From Erysipelotrichaceae bacterium (GTDB taxonomy: Bacteria; Bacillota_I; Bacilli_A; Erysipelotrichales; Erysipelotrichaceae), in assembly GCA_017620435.1 (NCBI GenBank), contig JAFZQL010000020.1, forward strand, positions 1-15,962: a stretch of DNA of 15,962 nt, written 5' to 3'. Below are positions 6,442-12,925 of the stretch, one piece after another (the first letter of the stretch is position 1; each line of letters opens with the position of its first letter). Made by a program: the position numbers and the translations under genes. The notes beneath the pieces are model-generated. The model saw nothing but the letters and a program-made list of their open reading frames with translations. It did no database searches and had not been told where the DNA came from.

Positions 6442-7218
6442 ATGTCTGAAAATGAGAAATTGTGTTTCGTGATACCGGATGATCAGGCAGGATATGGAAC
6501 TGCTGAGCTGATTGCGGCTTATCCTGAGAGAAGTTTTGTAACACAAACTGACATTTCTTCAACGATATCTTTCGCCATCGGCATGATGGAAAACGGATAC
6601 GGCATTTATCTGCCGATCAAAGCCGGAGAACTCTCTGAAGCATACCCGGCTTTATGCAGAATAAAAGAAACATATGAAAGGCCAGTGATCATTTCACTGA
6701 TTAAAGATACGGATGTCGATTATGAACTGCTGAATGTTCTAAGGAATATTCATATCTGTGAGCCAAAGGATGCTGATGGAATACAGAAGACTGTATGTAC
6801 GGCTCTTCATTCGTGTTATCCGACCATGATCATCATTCCGGATGAATGCATGGATAAGAGGATAGATTCGGATGAAACAAACATGGAAAGGGAAGGGTGG
6901 CAAAAAGAAAACAAGAGTGTTATAAATGAAGTGGCGCTGCTGACATACGGTCCGGGGACGAAGATGATTCGCAAGATCATCGAAAACAATTCTCTGCCAT
7001 ATGATCTCTACGAGATGCTTTATCTGAATCCGGTGGATGAAGAATGCCTGAAAGAGATATTTGAGAAACACCGTCTGATATTCGTCAACGGGAGTCAGTT
7101 CAGAAACAGGATCCTGGAATTCAGGCAGAAGCACAAAATCACGACAGAAACAGTTTTTATTGAAAACGAGGATATCAGTGAACTGTTTAAAGAGATAAAG
7201 GAAGTATTAAATGCTTAA
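6442..7218 (+). CDS. degenerate DXS-like protein, C-terminal (pyrimidine-binding and C-terminal domain) half
   Basis: This 258-residue frame corresponds to domains II and III of DXS. It lies in the same reading frame as the upstream half, separated by one TAA and 18 codons. Those codons (YCYASRILSSIIKKK) still look like the start of domain II (SYxKxFGExL). Preserved: AGYGTAELIAAYPERSF (family GTGLxxFxxxFPxRxF), SFAIGMMENGY and YLNPVDEECLKEIFEKHRLIF (family F-x-K-P-L-D-E). Lost: the AEQH motif with the catalytic Glu (Ile38 aligns there), the YSTFLQRAYDQ block, the DRAGxVGxDGxTHQG block and YPRG. No Shine-Dalgarno precedes the ATG; it follows a run of eight A (6433-6440). Translation may therefore depend on reinitiation, readthrough or coupling. 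The 3' end overlaps recN by 8 nt. It may pair with the first half like a split transketolase, but every expected active-site residue is gone. Confidence 0.75.
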   Translation: MSENEKLCFVIPDDQAGYGTAELIAAYPERSFVTQTDISSTISFAIGMMENGYGIYLPIKAGELSEAYPALCRIKETYERPVIISLIKDTDVDYELLNVLRNIHICEPKDADGIQKTVCTALHSCYPTMIIIPDECMDKRIDSDETNMEREGWQKENKSVINEVALLTYGPGTKMIRKIIENNSLPYDLYEMLYLNPVDEECLKEIFEKHRLIFVNGSQFRNRILEFRQKHKITTETVFIENEDISELFKEIKEVLNA

Positions 7219-8860
7219 GAGTTTATACATTAAAGATTATGCGATCATAGATGAGCTGAATATTGAATTCAGCGACGGTTTTAATGTGTTTACCGGTGAA
7301 ACAGGTGCCGGCAAGTCGATCATCGTAGGAGCTTTGTCGTATCTGATCAGGGGGAAGGCGGATCCTTCCATCATCCGCAGCGGAGCGGAAAAGGCGGTAA
7401 TAGAAGGGGTATTTTCAGTCGAGGAATACATGAAAAATGCCTTGAAGGAAGCGGAAATCGACTACGACGAGGATCTGATCGTACGCAGAGTCATATCCAG
7501 AGACAACCGGAATACGATAAGAATCAATCAGTGTACCGTTACCCTGAACTATCTGATTCAGTTGTTTGACGAACACATCGATATCCATTCGCAGAAAGAT
7601 TCACAGTACCTGCTGAACAGAAAGAACCATCTGAAACTGCTGGACCAGTATGCGGGAAACGGTGAACCGGACACAGACTATCATCTGAAATACAAGGAAT
7701 ACAGGAATGCGGTAAAGGAATATGAGGATCTGGTCTCTCATACCTATAATGATGCGGAACTGGATTACTACCGGTTTGATCTGGATGAACTGGAAAAAGC
7801 AGAACTGGATCCGAATGAAGAAGAAGAACTTCAGAAGAAAGAAAACCGCTATAAATCAGCAGAGAAGTATATCAATTCGTTAAACAATGCCCTATCACTC
7901 TTTGATGACGATGGGGGAATCAAAGAAAAACTCAGTATCCTTACAAAAGAGATCTCGATCGAGGATGATACGATTGAAGAAGTCAGACAGAATATACAGA
8001 ACCTTTACTATTCGCTGGATGATGAAATTGAAAAACTGCGCAGTATTCTGGGAGAATTCTCGGATGAAGATCTCAATATCGAATGGATCGAAGAAAGACT
8101 CTATCTGTATTCCAGACTGAAAAGAAAACACGGATTGGATACGGAAGGGCTGATCGCGAAGAAAAACGATCTGAAACAGAAGATCGCCTTCTTTGAAGAC
8201 AGGGATTTTGTGCTGAACGAAAAGAAACAGGAGATCGACAGATTATATGCAACAGCTATGGAAGCGGCGCAGAAACTGCATGATTCCCGCGAAAGCAAAG
8301 CGAAAGAACTGGAAAACAATATCGTTTCACAGACAGAAGATCTGATGCTGAACAACGTAAGGTTTGCGATTCAGTTTGAAAAGAGCGAACTGACCGGAAA
8401 CGGATTCGATGATGTGGAATTCTATATTTCTTTAAACAAAGGGGAAGAACTGAAACCTTTAAGAAATGTGGCTTCTGGTGGCGAAATCAGCCGACTGATG
8501 CTGGCGCTTAAGACAGTGTTTACTTCATTGAGTGATACGACGATGGTTATCTTCGATGAAATCGATACCAGCGTTTCCGGAAAAACTGCGCTTGCAGTAG
8601 GGCAGAAGATGGCTGAAATCAGCAGAAATACGCAGGTACTGACGATTACCCATCTGGCAGCTGTTGCAGCATGCGCTGATGTTCATTTCTATATCTATAA
8701 ACAGGATGATGAAATGAATTCAAAAACAGGCATCAGAAAACTCTCGCATGATGAAATCATCAACGAGCTGGCCTTCATTTCATCTACCGATAATTCCGAA
8801 CCGGCGATCAAAGCTGCGCAGGAACTGTATCGGACGGCACAGGAAAGCGTCGGAAGATGA
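7211..8860 (+). CDS. recN: DNA repair protein RecN
   Basis: RecN is an SMC-like ATPase recruited to double-strand breaks. The 549-residue protein is complete. Walker A GETGAGKS is at 29-36, a long coiled-coil region spans roughly 150-370, the ABC signature ASGGEISRLMLALK starts at residue 421, and Walker B VIFDEIDTSVSG is near 450, followed by the LTITHLAAVA His switch. Length is normal for the family. AAAGGAAG at 7197-7204 gives a good ribosome-binding site. In many Firmicutes tlyA and argR sit between dxs and recN; both are absent here. The gene overlaps the dxs-like half by 8 nt and xerD by 4 nt (ATGA), so it belongs to the long nusB-xerD operon. Confidence 0.96.
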   Translation: MLKSLYIKDYAIIDELNIEFSDGFNVFTGETGAGKSIIVGALSYLIRGKADPSIIRSGAEKAVIEGVFSVEEYMKNALKEAEIDYDEDLIVRRVISRDNRNTIRINQCTVTLNYLIQLFDEHIDIHSQKDSQYLLNRKNHLKLLDQYAGNGEPDTDYHLKYKEYRNAVKEYEDLVSHTYNDAELDYYRFDLDELEKAELDPNEEEELQKKENRYKSAEKYINSLNNALSLFDDDGGIKEKLSILTKEISIEDDTIEEVRQNIQNLYYSLDDEIEKLRSILGEFSDEDLNIEWIEERLYLYSRLKRKHGLDTEGLIAKKNDLKQKIAFFEDRDFVLNEKKQEIDRLYATAMEAAQKLHDSRESKAKELENNIVSQTEDLMLNNVRFAIQFEKSELTGNGFDDVEFYISLNKGEELKPLRNVASGGEISRLMLALKTVFTSLSDTTMVIFDEIDTSVSGKTALAVGQKMAEISRNTQVLTITHLAAVAACADVHFYIYKQDDEMNSKTGIRKLSHDEIINELAFISSTDNSEPAIKAAQELYRTAQESVGR

Positions 8861-9762
8861 ATCTTTCATCAGCATTAAAGGAGTTTATTCTTTCCCAGTC
8901 GGCAACGGAAGGGAAAGCGGATAATACGGTTGAATCCTATCAGCGTGATTTAAAGAAATACGTTTCTTTTTTGAATGAGCGTGATATTGATGAAGTTGAA
9001 AATGTAACTGACGAAGATGTTTTTGATTTTGTTGCTTTTCTGTATGATCAGAACTATGCGGAGTCAAGTATCAGCAGAATGAAAACTTCTGTCAGGAACT
9101 TTCATCGTTATTATTCATTCCGGTACAACTGCAATGATCCGACAGTGAATCTAAGAGTTTCACAGAAAAGAAAAAGACTGCCGATTTATGCGACAAAAGA
9201 AGAAGTAGAAAAGCTGATGGCCGTATTTAATGATGAAGATCCGGAAGAGATGTTTGATCATACAATCATAGAAACGATTTACGGACTAGGTTTAAGAGTC
9301 AGCGAATGCTGCGGTCTTAAAACAAATCAGGTGAATCTGGATGAGGGATTTGTAAAGATCATCGGAAAAGGGAACAAAGAAAGATTGATTCCGATTCCGG
9401 ATCGGACCAAACAGCTCATGAAGAAATATTATGCGAATATCAGGCCATTATGGCAGAAGAAGAGTACAAATCTGTTTTTTATTAATAAGTCCGGTAAAAA
9501 GATATATTCCGAGTATGTTGAGAAGATGCTGAAAGAAAGTGTGAATAAAGCAGGAATCAAGAAAACGATAACGCCGCATAAACTAAGGCACAGTTATGCA
9601 ACACATCTTCTAGAAGGGGGAGCTGACTTGAGAGTGATTCAGGAACTGCTTGGGCATTCTGATATCTCTACTACAGAAATATATACTCATGTAGAAGCTG
9701 AAAGACTTAAAAAAGCATATCTGAACTTCCATCCGTTTGCTAAAGAAAACAAAGACAGTTAA
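8857..9762 (+). CDS. xerD: XerD/XerC-type tyrosine recombinase
   Basis: Xer recombinases resolve chromosome dimers at dif near the replication terminus. The 301-residue protein has a SAM-like N-terminal core-binding domain (about 1-95) and a catalytic domain with the full set: R147 (GLRVSE), K171 (GKGNKER), H241 and R244 (HKLRHSYATH), H267 (LLGHSD) and nucleophile Tyr276 (TEIYTHV). The C-terminal HPFAKE tail is typical of XerC/XerD. Translation is coupled to recN by the ATGA overlap. A dif-like site begins 58 bp after the stop, which strongly supports a housekeeping role over a mobile-element integrase. Whether it is XerD, XerC or a sole recombinase like streptococcal XerS depends on whether a second Xer exists elsewhere; XerD is the best fit from length and from xerD lying near recN in related genomes. 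Confidence 0.92.
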   Translation: MNLSSALKEFILSQSATEGKADNTVESYQRDLKKYVSFLNERDIDEVENVTDEDVFDFVAFLYDQNYAESSISRMKTSVRNFHRYYSFRYNCNDPTVNLRVSQKRKRLPIYATKEEVEKLMAVFNDEDPEEMFDHTIIETIYGLGLRVSECCGLKTNQVNLDEGFVKIIGKGNKERLIPIPDRTKQLMKKYYANIRPLWQKKSTNLFFINKSGKKIYSEYVEKMLKESVNKAGIKKTITPHKLRHSYATHLLEGGADLRVIQELLGHSDISTTEIYTHVEAERLKKAYLNFHPFAKENKDS

Positions 9763-9820
9763 TGGGGGAGAAACAAGAATCAATCTATACCTTCTTAGCT
9801 GTCTGTTTTTCTACGTATAA

Positions 9821-9848
9821 AAATCGCATAACATACATTATGCGAAAT
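9821..9848 (+). other. dif: dif-like XerC/XerD recombination site
   Basis: The site has the canonical 11-6-11 layout: left arm AAATCGCATAA (9821-9831), central CATACA (9832-9837), right arm TTATGCGAAAT (9838-9848). The inner eight bases of the arms are perfect inverted repeats. Compared with E. coli dif as I know it, the left arm shares CGCATAA (7 of 11) and the right arm 9 of 11 positions, with a different 6-bp centre, as expected between species. It lies just downstream of the Xer gene in an AT-rich gap where gene direction switches. A chance inverted repeat is possible, but the match to both dif arms and the exact 6-bp spacing make that unlikely. Confidence 0.85.
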
Positions 9849-9879
9849 ATTGAATATATATAAGAGATGATCGATTTAT

Positions 9880-9898
9880 AAGCCTTTTCCGGCTTTTC
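9880..9898 (+). terminator. weak hairpin terminator of the nusB-xerD operon
   Basis: AAGCC (9880-9884) pairs with GGCTT (9891-9895) across a 6-nt loop, followed by TTC. The stem is short and the T-run poor. It lies after the dif-like site, so the xerD transcript would cross that site. Confidence 0.45.
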
Positions 9899-10084
9899 TA
9901 TATAGAATTAATCAAATAATCTGTTTATATATTTCTTTATTTGTTGATTGATCTATGTATTTGTGAGACAGTATTATTTGTTTAAATAGAAATAGATTAA
10001 TTTCAGCTTGTGCTTTATGTTTAGATTAAACAAATGGTATTCGTACTTTTTATAAACTTTATTTTTTTTTTATTTAAAAACAAT

Positions 10085-10100
10085 GTAAACAACTGTTTAC
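10085..10100. repeat. 16-bp inverted repeat, possible protein-binding site
   Basis: GTAAACA and TGTTTAC form a perfect 7-bp inverted repeat with a 2-bp centre, followed by a T-rich stretch (10101-10111). The tight spacing suits a dimeric protein-binding site better than an RNA hairpin. No regulator was recognised. Confidence 0.4.
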
Positions 10101-10115
10101 TTTTATTTTTTGCAT

Positions 10116-10153
10116 AAAAAAACATCTTAATTTGCTTTTAAGATGTCTTTTTT
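10116..10153 (-). terminator. bidirectional Rho-independent terminator downstream of hup
   Basis: ACATCTTAA (10122-10130) and TTAAGATGT (10138-10146) form a perfect 9-bp stem with a 7-nt loop. On the minus strand it is followed by a T-run (complement of 10121-10116), terminating hup. On the plus strand it is followed by CTTTTTT (10147-10153), so it could also stop transcription coming from xerD. Confidence 0.8.
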
Positions 10154-10157
10154 ATAC

Positions 10158-10439
10158 TTATTTTACTGCTTCTTTTAAAGACTTGGATGCTTTGAATGCC
10201 GGAGCCTTAACAGCAGCAATTTCAATCTTTTCACCTGTAGCTGGATTAACACCGGTTCTGGAATTTCTTGTTTTAACAACAAATTTACCAAATCCAGAGA
10301 TATCGGTTATAACACCCGCAGCCAGTTTCTCAGTAATCGTATCAAATAGAGTCGTAATGACTTCTCCAGCTTCTTTCTTTGTGTAACCGTACTTATCAAC
10401 CAAAACTTCAGCTAATTCTTTCTTTGTAATCTTTTCCAT
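10158..10439 (-). CDS. hup: HU family DNA-binding protein
   Basis: HU is the abundant histone-like dimer that bends and compacts bacterial DNA. The 93-residue protein is the usual size. It has the helical N-terminal part (KKELAEVLVDKYGYTKKEAG), the GFGKFVV turn and the DNA-binding beta arm with RTGVNPATGEKIEI, where the NP pair intercalates into DNA. It ends with the conserved APAFKASKSLKEAVK. A strong AGGAGGT (10457-10451) precedes the ATG, though with a long 12-nt spacing. It has its own extended -10 promoter in the short gap after nrnA and its own terminator, consistent with a strongly expressed single gene. HU rather than IHF, because the protein is typical for Firmicutes, which carry only HU. 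Confidence 0.95.
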   Translation of the reverse strand: MEKITKKELAEVLVDKYGYTKKEAGEVITTLFDTITEKLAAGVITDISGFGKFVVKTRNSRTGVNPATGEKIEIAAVKAPAFKASKSLKEAVK

Positions 10440-10450
10440 ATTTTTTTAAA

Positions 10451-10471
10451 ACCTCCTTTATGATTATATCA
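10451..10471 (-). promoter_or_regulatory. hup promoter (extended -10) and ribosome-binding site
   Basis: The minus strand reads TGA TATAAT (10471-10463), an extended -10 box, followed by AAAGGAGGT ending at 10451. The start point would be near 10456, so the strong Shine-Dalgarno sits at the very 5' end of a leader of about 17 nt. No clear -35 hexamer was found at 16-18 nt spacing. Confidence 0.6.
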
Positions 10472-10474
10472 CTT

Positions 10475-11404
10475 TTATTTGGATCTTTCCGACAATTCGG
10501 CATACATTTCTGTCAACTGTTCAAGGCTCAAACCTCTTACTCCGGAAGCATTAAAATGCCCTCCCCCGCCATATTTCATTGCAATATCATTTACCTGATA
10601 ATTCTTCTTGGAACGTATAGAACAGTCAAATCTGCCTTCTGATTCAACTGTGAATGCCCAAACATTCAGATCGGTGATATTCCCGATCTCTGTTATATGA
10701 TTTTTTGCTTCTAATGCAGTGATATTGATTGCTTCCAGATCATCGTGATTAAGGACGATGTATCCGAAATTGCCTGATACATTCAGATGCTTTCTGATAT
10801 CAGTTATCTTTCTAAAAGTATCAGAAGAAACGTTTAGAATGAAATCCGACAGTTCGGAAATGCTAAGATCCCCTTTTTCCGCCAGCAAGGCACCTGCTTT
10901 TAGGGTATCTGCAGTCGTACTGGATGTCCGGAAATTGATCGTATCAGCCAGAATGGCGCAGTATAAATACTTGCAGACTTCACTGGATTTGATATATGAT
11001 TCAAAATCCTCCGAAAAAAGAATCTCCGTCAAGATTTCAGCCGCAGCGCCGGCTATATCATTGACATAATTTAGATCACCGTAGTTTTCAACAACCGGAT
11101 GATGATCGATTTTTATGATATAGTCGCATAACTGTACGCGGTCATCGTCGATCCTGGCAAGTGTAGACGTGTCTATGACTATACCAAGAGAAGACCTGAT
11201 AAAGTCGTCTGCAATATTTTCATTGTATGGAAACAGATCATATACATCGTTTCCCGCGATCATGATCCTTTTTTCTTTGAAATTGTCCTTCAGAAAGCAG
11301 CATAAAGCTAAAGACGAAAACATGCAGTCTCCGTCCGGACGCTGATGTCTGAAAACCGTTATCCGATCATACTCACAGATCTTTTCCAGCAGTTGTTTGT
11401 ACAT
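10475..11404 (-). CDS. nrnA: DHH/DHHA1 phosphoesterase, NrnA-type oligoribonuclease/pAp phosphatase
   Basis: NrnA degrades very short RNA oligomers and dephosphorylates 3'-phosphoadenosine 5'-phosphate, replacing Orn in many Firmicutes. The 309-residue protein has the DHH-domain metal motifs: H20-x-x-P-D24-G-D26 (FRHQRPDGDC), the VIDTS Asp (D78), and D100-H101-H102 (KIDHHP). The DHHA1 substrate motif GGGGHFNASG lies near 279-288, and the YCAILADTINFRT block is conserved. All metal ligands are present. Its start ATG overlaps the ackA stop by one base (TAATG), implying translational coupling. The last gene before hup, it ends the smc-ftsY-ylxM-ackA-nrnA cluster. Some family members favour cyclic-di-AMP breakdown (GdpP or DhhP type); the stand-alone short form with no PAS or membrane part could be either. 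Confidence 0.9.
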   Translation of the reverse strand: MYKQLLEKICEYDRITVFRHQRPDGDCMFSSLALCCFLKDNFKEKRIMIAGNDVYDLFPYNENIADDFIRSSLGIVIDTSTLARIDDDRVQLCDYIIKIDHHPVVENYGDLNYVNDIAGAAAEILTEILFSEDFESYIKSSEVCKYLYCAILADTINFRTSSTTADTLKAGALLAEKGDLSISELSDFILNVSSDTFRKITDIRKHLNVSGNFGYIVLNHDDLEAINITALEAKNHITEIGNITDLNVWAFTVESEGRFDCSIRSKKNYQVNDIAMKYGGGGHFNASGVRGLSLEQLTEMYAELSERSK

Positions 11405-12597
11405 TACAGGCCCAGAATTCTGACAGTATCCTTTACGATCGCGAGTTCTTCGTTTGTCGGTACGACATATACTTTAACTTTAGAATCAGGCGTAGATAGC
11501 TCTTTTTCACTGTGACAGGTGCTGTTGACTTCGTAGTTGACTCTCAGTCCGAGACCTTCTTCCAGCTTCTTGCAGATCATTTCTCTGACCAGAGTAGCAT
11601 GCTCGCCAAGACCTGCAGTGAATGTCAGAGCATCCACGTGACCAAGCTGCATCACATAGCCGCCGACAACATTGATAACTCTGTTCACATAGAGATCATA
11701 AGTAAGTTTCGCTCTGTCGTTGCCTTCTTTGATTGCATTCTCGACGTCGCGGGAATCTGATGAAATTCCGGAAACACCCAGCATGCCGGATTTCTTGTTC
11801 AGGTAAGTCTCCATCTCATTCGGCGAACAGCCAAGCTTCTTGGACATGAAATAAACGACAGTCGGGTCGATATCGCCGCATCTGGTGCCCATCATGATGC
11901 CACCCAGCGGAGAAAGTCCCATGGAAGTATTGATGCATCTTCCGCCTCTGATGGCTGTAATGGAAGCGCCTGAACCTAAATGCAGCGTAATCAGGTTGAT
12001 ATCCTTTAGATCCTTACCCATCAGTTCGGCTGTTCTTTCCGCAACATACTTATGGGAAGTGCCGTGCGCGCCGTATCTTCTTACTTTGTAATCGGTATAC
12101 CACTCATATGGAACCGGGAACAGATAGGAATCGGCTTCCATCGTCTGATGGAATGCCGTATCAAAAACGAACACATGTTCAATATTCGGTAAAGCATGAC
12201 GGAAAGCCTCATAACAGGTCAGATGCGCCGCATTGTGCAGCGGAGCAATATCGATCAGTTCCCTTACCTTCGCTACAACATCGACGTCTACCTTGACGGA
12301 ATCCTTAAAATAAGGTCCACCTTGGACGATACGGTGTCCTGCTGCCTTGATTTCATCCAATGACTCGACGATCTTGTATTCGACCAGCGCATCCATCAGA
12401 AGATCGACGGCGACCTGATGATTTGGAACCGGAACATCCTTGGAGATCTTCTCCCCATTGACGTTGATACCGAAAATACCCATCGGAAGACCGATTCTTT
12501 CAATGTTTCCGCTTGTCAGAACTTTCCCTTCAGGCATCTCAAACAACTGGAATTTCAATGAAGAACTGCCTGAGTTTACTGCCATTACTTTTGTCAT
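11404..12597 (-). CDS. ackA: acetate kinase
   Basis: AckA interconverts acetyl phosphate plus ADP with acetate plus ATP, a main ATP source in fermenters. The 397-residue protein is full length. It has the N-terminal VNSGSSSLKFQLF block, GHRIVQGG (substrate Arg), FDTAFHQTM (catalytic Asp), YGAHGTSHKYV, LHLGSGAS (His), MGTRCGDIDP (catalytic Arg) and the C-terminal TNEELAIVKDT (Mg-binding Glu). In the GHRxVxGG motif a Gln stands where His is frequent in other AckA proteins; the catalytic Arg is kept. AAGGAG with 6-nt spacing precedes the ATG. It starts 10 nt after ylxM and overlaps nrnA by one base. No pta is nearby. Its place after ftsY-ylxM, where ffh normally sits in Firmicutes, is unusual. 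Confidence 0.97.
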   Translation of the reverse strand: MTKVMAVNSGSSSLKFQLFEMPEGKVLTSGNIERIGLPMGIFGINVNGEKISKDVPVPNHQVAVDLLMDALVEYKIVESLDEIKAAGHRIVQGGPYFKDSVKVDVDVVAKVRELIDIAPLHNAAHLTCYEAFRHALPNIEHVFVFDTAFHQTMEADSYLFPVPYEWYTDYKVRRYGAHGTSHKYVAERTAELMGKDLKDINLITLHLGSGASITAIRGGRCINTSMGLSPLGGIMMGTRCGDIDPTVVYFMSKKLGCSPNEMETYLNKKSGMLGVSGISSDSRDVENAIKEGNDRAKLTYDLYVNRVINVVGGYVMQLGHVDALTFTAGLGEHATLVREMICKKLEEGLGLRVNYEVNSTCHSEKELSTPDSKVKVYVVPTNEELAIVKDTVRILGL

Positions 12598-12607
12598 AGT
12601 TTTCTCC

Positions 12608-12925
12608 TTATCTAATCGTTTTTTCTATTTTTTCAACGTATTTATTTAAAAGTTCATTGTTTTCCTGAACCATTTCTTTCATGATTCCGTTCAGTTTACG
12701 ATCAATATCGATCATCTGCAGCGCTTCTTCATAGCCGTAAAGCTGTTTCAAAGTCCGTTTAATCAGATCCTGAATAGCGCTTTTAGATACTTGATAATTT
12801 TCTGCGATTTCATTCATCGAGAGATCCTCATTAAAATACTCATCAAGAATATCTCTTTGATGTCTGGTCAGAAGATCGCCGTAGTAGTCCAGCAGGAGAC
12901 ACTCATATTCCCTATTACGCTGCAT
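12608..12925 (-). CDS. ylxM: YlxM/p13-like DNA- or SRP-associated helix-turn-helix protein
   Basis: YlxM (UPF0122) is a small protein linked by gene order to SRP components and reported to affect SRP activity in streptococci. The 105-residue sequence has the sigma-70 region 4-like helix-turn-helix at about 35-66 (LSMNEIAENYQVSKSAIQDLIKR), preceded by LLDYYGDLLTRHQRDILDEYF, the family signature. A charged helical tail follows. It overlaps the ftsY stop by 11 nt, so translation is coupled. In most Firmicutes ffh follows directly; here ackA does. Confidence 0.93.
   Translation of the reverse strand: MQRNREYECLLLDYYGDLLTRHQRDILDEYFNEDLSMNEIAENYQVSKSAIQDLIKRTLKQLYGYEEALQMIDIDRKLNGIMKEMVQENNELLNKYVEKIEKTIR

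Larger units (their letters stand above)
9763..10157. other. AT-rich intergenic region between converging gene sets; candidate replication-terminus region
   Basis: This 395-bp stretch is much richer in A and T than its flanks. It holds the dif-like site, a weak terminator after xerD, the short palindrome TTCTATATAGAA (9896-9907), a 16-bp inverted repeat (10085-10100) and a bidirectional terminator beside hup. I found no convincing gene in it. Confidence 0.8.

Noticed and set aside
8857..9848. xerD plus adjacent site as an integrase with attachment site of a mobile element
   Set aside because: The gene is translationally coupled to recN in a core operon, has XerC/XerD length and tail, and the site has dif arms. 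No cargo, excisionase, tRNA end or direct repeats are seen.
9762..9866. 34-codon frame starting in the xerD stop (TAATG) and running through the dif-like site
   Set aside because: There is no ribosome-binding site of its own beyond the coupled position, no recognisable protein character, and it overlaps a better-supported DNA site.
10132..10386. 84-codon plus-strand frame opposite hup
   Set aside because: It is the antisense shadow of the highly conserved HU gene and its start lies in the terminator.
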